A stretch of 9,722 bases of DNA, taken from an uncultured Saprospiraceae bacterium. GTDB taxonomy: Bacteria; Bacteroidota; Bacteroidia; Chitinophagales; Saprospiraceae. Where the stretch lies: the NCBI GenBank assembly GCA_937921525.1, contig CAKZUM010000194.1, forward strand, positions 1 through 9,722, read 5' to 3'. The notes below the pieces were generated by a model. The model worked only from the letters and a program-made list of their open reading frames with translations, did not search any database and was not told the DNA's origin. Position numbers and translations under genes: made by a program. Of this stretch, positions 7,134 to 9,722 are shown in pieces. Numbering within the stretch: position 1 is the first letter of the stretch; each line of letters starts with the position of its first letter.

Positions 7134-8531
7134 CTAATTTCTTTTAAAATTAAATTTTCGATCTGTAAGTGAATTTCCAAAATAATACGTGACGCCAATC
7201 TTTCCTCGCCAATAAAAGTCATTATACTTGCCTTGTTCGATTTCGTCCAAGCCATCATTCATTAGTACATTATAATCAGCAGAGGCATGTATACCGATAT
7301 TTTTATTTACTACATATTCCAACCCGATTCCTACATTTGATTTTGTTGTAGGAGATCCTCTAAAATCAAGAATATGATCTTCATGTGCTGCGACTAAACC
7401 AATTCCTCCAAATAAGTATGGAGAAATAATATCATTCGGTAAAATTCTATACAAAAGATTCGTTTCTAAATAACTTACCTTTGAAAGGAAGGAGCCACCT
7501 GCAGCAATTCTGCTAATCCCATAGGTAGCTTGCATCCCTAATCTAGTCGTTAAATTATATTGCATACCTAGTTCCACTCCTGTTTTTACTTTTGGACTAG
7601 GATAATCTCCCATATACAACAGACTGCTAGAACTTAAAGTCAATCCAAAGTCTGTACGCCGATCGGACATTTGTTGTCCTAACATATTAATATTTGGTGC
7701 TTCTTCTTGCTCCTTCTTATAATCCAATACCGCTCTATCAACAGCAAATCGGGGTTCTTTAAAAAGCCACAAACCATCTTGCGCACCTTCTAAAACCATT
7801 CCTTGTACTGCTTTATTAATTGCCTCTGTTACGGCTATTTGAGATGGCTCATTATAGGTATACCCCGCCTCTGCCTCTAACAATCTTTTAAAAGAAACAA
7901 ACCGAAATAATCCTACATCAATAGCTTGAGATAGTAAGGTTTTGGAGACATAAATTACTTTAAGGACTTCCCCTGTCTGAACAGAAATAGCACGCAAGTA
8001 AACAGTAACTCTATCTTGTCTATACTCTTCCGAACCACCTGCTCCAAAATAACGAAGCCCAGCCCCTCCTGTAATTACATTCTGATCGTAAGAAACAATT
8101 CCACCCTCTAATATGATACTTGCATATAGCAAAGGTTTTAAGCCATCCTCTACTTTATATTGTGCTCGAGTTGATCGGACAATCTTTCGTTCATTTAAAA
8201 GGTTATTAACATTTTCTCGCTCAATTGGTATAAACCAACCAGAGTCTTTTAATGCTTTAACTAAGATGTTCGTACCTCCTTGCGTTACGGCAGTAGAGAA
8301 CCCTGCATTTAGTTTATACTGTCCTGTTTGATCTCTAAATTGATAGACCGCTGCAACTACTTTAGTTTTAGGAGCAGGTAATTCTTTTAAGGCAAGAGTT
8401 GATTGCGTTACTTCTCCTATACGGGCTGCTTCAGGCTGCGCTGGTTGGCGCATGATGCTAGCACAGCTTTGAAGAATGCAGAGTGATGTAAGAAGAAAAA
8501 TTAGTCTTTTGAAACTGGCAAGTTTCCCCAT
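7134..8531 (-). CDS. csgG: CsgG-type curli secretion pore with extra C-terminal barrel-like domain
   Basis: This 465-aa CsgG homologue would form the nonameric outer-membrane channel of curli (type VIII) secretion. The lipobox is L20-Q-S-C23. The CsgG domain (about 45-257) is very close to the E. coli family: FRDQTGQYK, FSTAVTQGG (78-86), LVKALKDSGWFIPIER, NLLNERKIVR, GGAGLRYFGAGG and LFRFVSFKRLLEAEAGYTYNEP. E. coli CsgG is about 277 aa before processing; here about 170 residues are added after a charged linker (258-293). The addition, about 294-452, looks like an OmpA-type membrane barrel or OMP_b-brl fold (alternating strands, ending YYFG and a basic tail). The loop matching the E. coli constriction (Tyr51-Asn55-Phe56) reads QYKLNAGFSTAV: Phe78 is kept, but the loop is two residues shorter and the Tyr and Asn are not preserved. 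It is 36 nt before the lipoprotein gene and 343 nt after csgF. Confidence 0.95.
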   Translation of the reverse strand: MGKLASFKRLIFLLTSLCILQSCASIMRQPAQPEAARIGEVTQSTLALKELPAPKTKVVAAVYQFRDQTGQYKLNAGFSTAVTQGGTNILVKALKDSGWFIPIERENVNNLLNERKIVRSTRAQYKVEDGLKPLLYASIILEGGIVSYDQNVITGGAGLRYFGAGGSEEYRQDRVTVYLRAISVQTGEVLKVIYVSKTLLSQAIDVGLFRFVSFKRLLEAEAGYTYNEPSQIAVTEAINKAVQGMVLEGAQDGLWLFKEPRFAVDRAVLDYKKEQEEAPNINMLGQQMSDRRTDFGLTLSSSSLLYMGDYPSPKVKTGVELGMQYNLTTRLGMQATYGISRIAAGGSFLSKVSYLETNLLYRILPNDIISPYLFGGIGLVAAHEDHILDFRGSPTTKSNVGIGLEYVVNKNIGIHASADYNVLMNDGLDEIEQGKYNDFYWRGKIGVTYYFGNSLTDRKFNFKRN

Positions 8532-8559
8532 CGTGTTTGTAATTTATAGTGCTAATGAA

Positions 8560-8577
8560 AAGGGGAAGGGGAAGGGG
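8560..8577. repeat. Three tandem AAGGGG units in the csgG leader
   Basis: AAGGGG occurs three times in a row, 25-48 nt upstream of the csgG ATG at 8529-8531. The csgG transcript would therefore carry CCCCTT repeats near its start site. The G-rich strand has three G4 runs only, one short of the usual four for a quadruplex. Confidence 0.7.
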
Positions 8578-8662
8578 TAATGTATTAAGGTATTAAGAGT
8601 ACTATAATAAACTAACATTTTTCATGCCTAAGTATAGTTTATTGAGTCAATTAGAAATGTAA

Positions 8663-8746
8663 GTTAGGTAGCAGACACTTAGAAATTGGCTGATACCTAA
8701 AGTCTACGAAAAGGTGTCAGCCATTTTAAAATGTCAGCCACCTACA
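8663..8746. repeat. Imperfect palindrome, arms about 35 nt
   Basis: Positions 8663-8697 pair with 8713-8746 at roughly 26 of 34 aligned positions, around a 15-nt loop. The inner 10-bp section (GGCTGATACC / GGTGTCAGCC, 8688-8697 and 8713-8722) has a single wobble mismatch. The right arm contains two direct TGTCAGCCA copies. This looks like a dispersed palindromic element and not a terminator, because no U-run follows it on either strand. Confidence 0.75.
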
Positions 8747-8752
8747 CTATTG

Positions 8753-8797
8753 GACATTTTTCAAGGAATTATATATTACGATTTTGACTTTTCGTTT
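8753..8797 (+). repeat. Degenerate inverted copy of the MITE-like element end
   Basis: This 45-nt block is nearly the reverse complement of 9407-9451; the core 31 nt (8767-8797 against 9407-9437) differs at only two positions. It ends inside the element's terminal-repeat sequence, which is partly decayed here. Left of 8753 the similarity stops, so this is a fragment or a recombined relative. Together with 9401-9552 it brackets csgF with inverted repeats. Confidence 0.85.
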
Positions 8798-8874
8798 ACC
8801 TAATAATTAATCGGAGATATAAATGTGCTTTGTAACAATAAAACACTTTCTATTTCCTTTGGCACGCTCTTTTT

Positions 8875-9297
8875 TTAATAAAAAGGGATAGCTACCTGTG
8901 TTTGCTCTCCGGTCTCTGTATCCAATATAGAAATGGTAATACCATCCAAATCTGATAGCACTTCTACATTTAATCCACCAATACTATAACTTCCATCTGA
9001 AAGACCATTTTCTCCAAATTGGTCGGAAATCAAACTTCTAGAAAGTTGACTTAACAACTGACTATTAAGACTACGCTGAAAGGATTCAAAACTAGAAGAC
9101 AAACTAGAGGTAGTTTGAGCATTTGGATCTTTTAATAAGTCCTGTGTCTGTGCAGAGCTAATCATCCAGCTATAATTAAAAGAGTCTCCACCAAATGCGG
9201 GGTTAACGGGTTGGTAGACTAATTGCTGTGCAGAAAGTGTCCATGTCATCTGAATTAATAAAGTGATAAAAATACCTTTTATAAATAAAGTCTTCAT
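8875..9297 (-). CDS. csgF: CsgF, curli assembly and transport component
   Basis: This 140-aa protein is a CsgF homologue. CsgF is secreted through CsgG, its N-terminus plugs the channel mouth, and it nucleates or anchors curli fibres. A signal peptide covers about 1-23 (MKTLFIKGIFITLL...LSA), followed by the mature start QQLVYQPVNPAFGGD. This matches the E. coli constriction peptide GTMTFQFRNPNFGG, including the N-P-x-F-G-G core (32-37). Family matches continue through the SSAQTQDLLKDP region, a Ser/Gln-rich helix (about 62-92) and an end like ITISILDTETGEQTQVAI. The reading frame is open for 27 more codons to 9378, but that extension is encoded by repeat sequence and precedes the signal peptide, so I chose the ATG at 9297. 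The Shine-Dalgarno sequence is absent, as is common in this phylum. The next gene, csgG, is 343 nt away. Confidence 0.95.
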   Translation of the reverse strand: MKTLFIKGIFITLLIQMTWTLSAQQLVYQPVNPAFGGDSFNYSWMISSAQTQDLLKDPNAQTTSSLSSSFESFQRSLNSQLLSQLSRSLISDQFGENGLSDGSYSIGGLNVEVLSDLDGITISILDTETGEQTQVAIPFY

Positions 9298-9328
9298 AAT
9301 TTTGAAATTATTAATATACAATAGAGTT

Positions 9329-9355
9329 AATTGTGAATGGAAAATTGTGAATGGA
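9329..9355. repeat. Tandem 13-nt repeat in the csgF leader
   Basis: AATTGTGAATGGA occurs at 9329-9341 and again at 9343-9355, separated by one A. A degenerate third unit (GAATG) follows. On the csgF sense strand this reads TCCATTCACAATT twice, 32-58 nt before the ATG. It also explains the spurious in-frame N-terminal extension HSPFTIFHSQ. Confidence 0.85.
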
Positions 9356-9391
9356 GAATGCCTATAAAACGTTGACAATCAAGACTCAATT

Positions 9392-9400
9392 TTTACCGTA
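9392..9400. repeat. Left target-site duplication of the MITE-like element
   Basis: TTTACCGTA abuts the left terminal repeat and is repeated exactly at the right end. Confidence 0.8.
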
Positions 9401-9552
9401 TAGGGCAAACGAAAAGTCAAAGTCGTAATATGTAATTCATTGGGAAATGTTTGGGTCGATGGTTGAAGTTTGTATCTTCAACCTAATATTTTGAAAGTTT
9501 GTAACTTTCTTCCACTAATACATATTATAAAAACGACTTTTCGTTCGCCCTA
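9401..9552. mobile_element. 152-bp MITE-like palindromic element with 18-bp terminal repeats
   Basis: Terminal inverted repeats are TAGGGCAAACGAAAAGTC (9401-9418) and GACTTTTCGTTCGCCCTA (9535-9552), matching at 17 of 18 positions. The element is flanked directly by TTTACCGTA at 9392-9400 and 9553-9561, an exact 9-bp direct repeat that fits a target-site duplication. Inside are two hairpins: GGTTGAAG/CTTCAACC (9461-9468, 9476-9483) and GAAAGTT/AACTTTC (9493-9499, 9503-9509), both with TTTGTA or TGT loops. It encodes no protein, so movement would need a transposase elsewhere. The 9-bp duplication is typical of several DDE-transposase families; I do not assign one. It inserted upstream of csgF and could affect its transcription. 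Confidence 0.85.
9461..9509. repeat. Two consecutive hairpins inside the MITE-like element
   Basis: The first hairpin has an 8-bp perfect stem (9461-9468 with 9476-9483) and a 7-nt loop. The second has a 7-bp perfect stem (9493-9499 with 9503-9509) and a 3-nt loop. Both share the AAGTTTGTA core, so they look like diverged tandem copies of one unit. Confidence 0.75.
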
Positions 9553-9561
9553 TTTACCGTA
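9553..9561. repeat. Right target-site duplication of the MITE-like element
   Basis: TTTACCGTA follows the right terminal repeat directly, matching the left copy base for base. Confidence 0.8.
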
Positions 9562-9722
9562 CAAAAAATATTGAAATAAACACTAAGGAACGACGCACAA
9601 ATAACTTTTACATTTAAAATGGTCTTTTTTCCTTTATACTGCCCTGAAAAAATGTTCATTTATACCAGATAAAATCTCATTTTTTCAAGTTGTCTAAAGC
9701 AAAAAATCTTCATTTTAAATCG

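Larger units (their letters stand above)
8532..8874. other. csgF-csgG intergenic region filled with repeats
   Basis: This 343-nt gap separates two genes that are usually packed in one operon. It holds the inverted repeat 8663-8746, a 45-nt stretch homologous (inverted) to the MITE-like element near 9407-9451, and three AAGGGG units (8560-8577), which read CCCCTT on the csgG sense strand. No open frame or RNA gene is recognisable. I saw no clear Bacteroidota promoter before csgG. Confidence 0.7.
9298..9722. other. Intergenic region upstream of csgF with MITE-like element
   Basis: No gene is supported in this 425-nt stretch. It contains the tandem 13-nt repeat (9329-9355) in the csgF leader, the MITE-like element (9401-9552) with its flanking direct repeats, and an AT-rich right end (9562-9722) in which I recognise nothing. 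Only very short open frames cross the right end. The upstream gene, possibly csgE, may begin beyond the window, but no sequence here shows it. Confidence 0.7.

Noticed and set aside
8113..8331. 72-aa plus-strand open frame inside csgG
   Set aside because: It lies antisense to the most conserved part of CsgG and has no family features.
8560..8577. G-quadruplex in the csgG leader
   Set aside because: Only three runs of four G's are present; the usual fold needs four runs.
8821..8874. Possible intrinsic terminator after csgF
   Set aside because: The best stem (GTGTTTT with CAAAGCAC on the minus strand) is only about 7 bp with one wobble and has no following U-run.
9562..9722. Start of another gene at the right end
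   Set aside because: Only frames of about 16 codons or fewer are open from a start codon, and no motif of a csgE or other gene is visible.

Overview
The window looks like chromosome from a marine- or Saprospiria/Cytophagia-like member of the Bacteroidota. The evidence is low GC, almost no Shine-Dalgarno sequences, a PorP/SprF-family protein, a type IX secretion (T9SS) type B C-terminal sorting domain (CHU_C), lipoproteins with a Bacteroidota-style lipobox, and palindromic intergenic repeats. I cannot name the species from sequence alone.

Layout from left to right: (1) 1-372 is a repeat-rich intergenic stretch with part of an 'AACGCAGAGACACAGAGG'-type repeat at the window edge and a 31-bp-stem hairpin. 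(2) 373-1599 (+) encodes a VWA/CoxE-like protein. (3) Everything else that codes is on the minus strand, and in transcription order (right to left) it is csgF (9297-8875), csgG with an extra C-terminal barrel-like domain (8531-7134), a lipoprotein with a CarboxypepD_reg-like domain, an Fn3-like domain and a TolB-type propeller (7097-5604), a 726-aa Ig-repeat protein ending in a T9SS type B sorting domain (5603-3423), a PorP/SprF protein (3334-2402) and a NarL/LuxR response regulator (2267-1602). (4) The 8532-8874 and 9298-9722 intergenic regions are packed with inverted repeats, including a clean 152-bp MITE-like element with an 18-bp terminal inverted repeat and a 9-bp target-site duplication.

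The genes suggest one surface system. CsgG and CsgF are the outer-membrane pore and its partner from the curli (type VIII) secretion pathway. The next three genes form a typical outer-surface set: a lipoprotein, a T9SS-delivered cell-surface protein, and the PorP/SprF protein that is usually paired with type B T9SS cargo. A LuxR-type regulator at the end recalls CsgD, the curli master regulator. No CsgE, no CsgA/CsgB-type fibre subunit and no sensor kinase lie in the window. The most interesting reading is a curli-type pore genetically wired to a T9SS-displayed surface protein; this joint function is inferred from gene order and is not shown by sequence.
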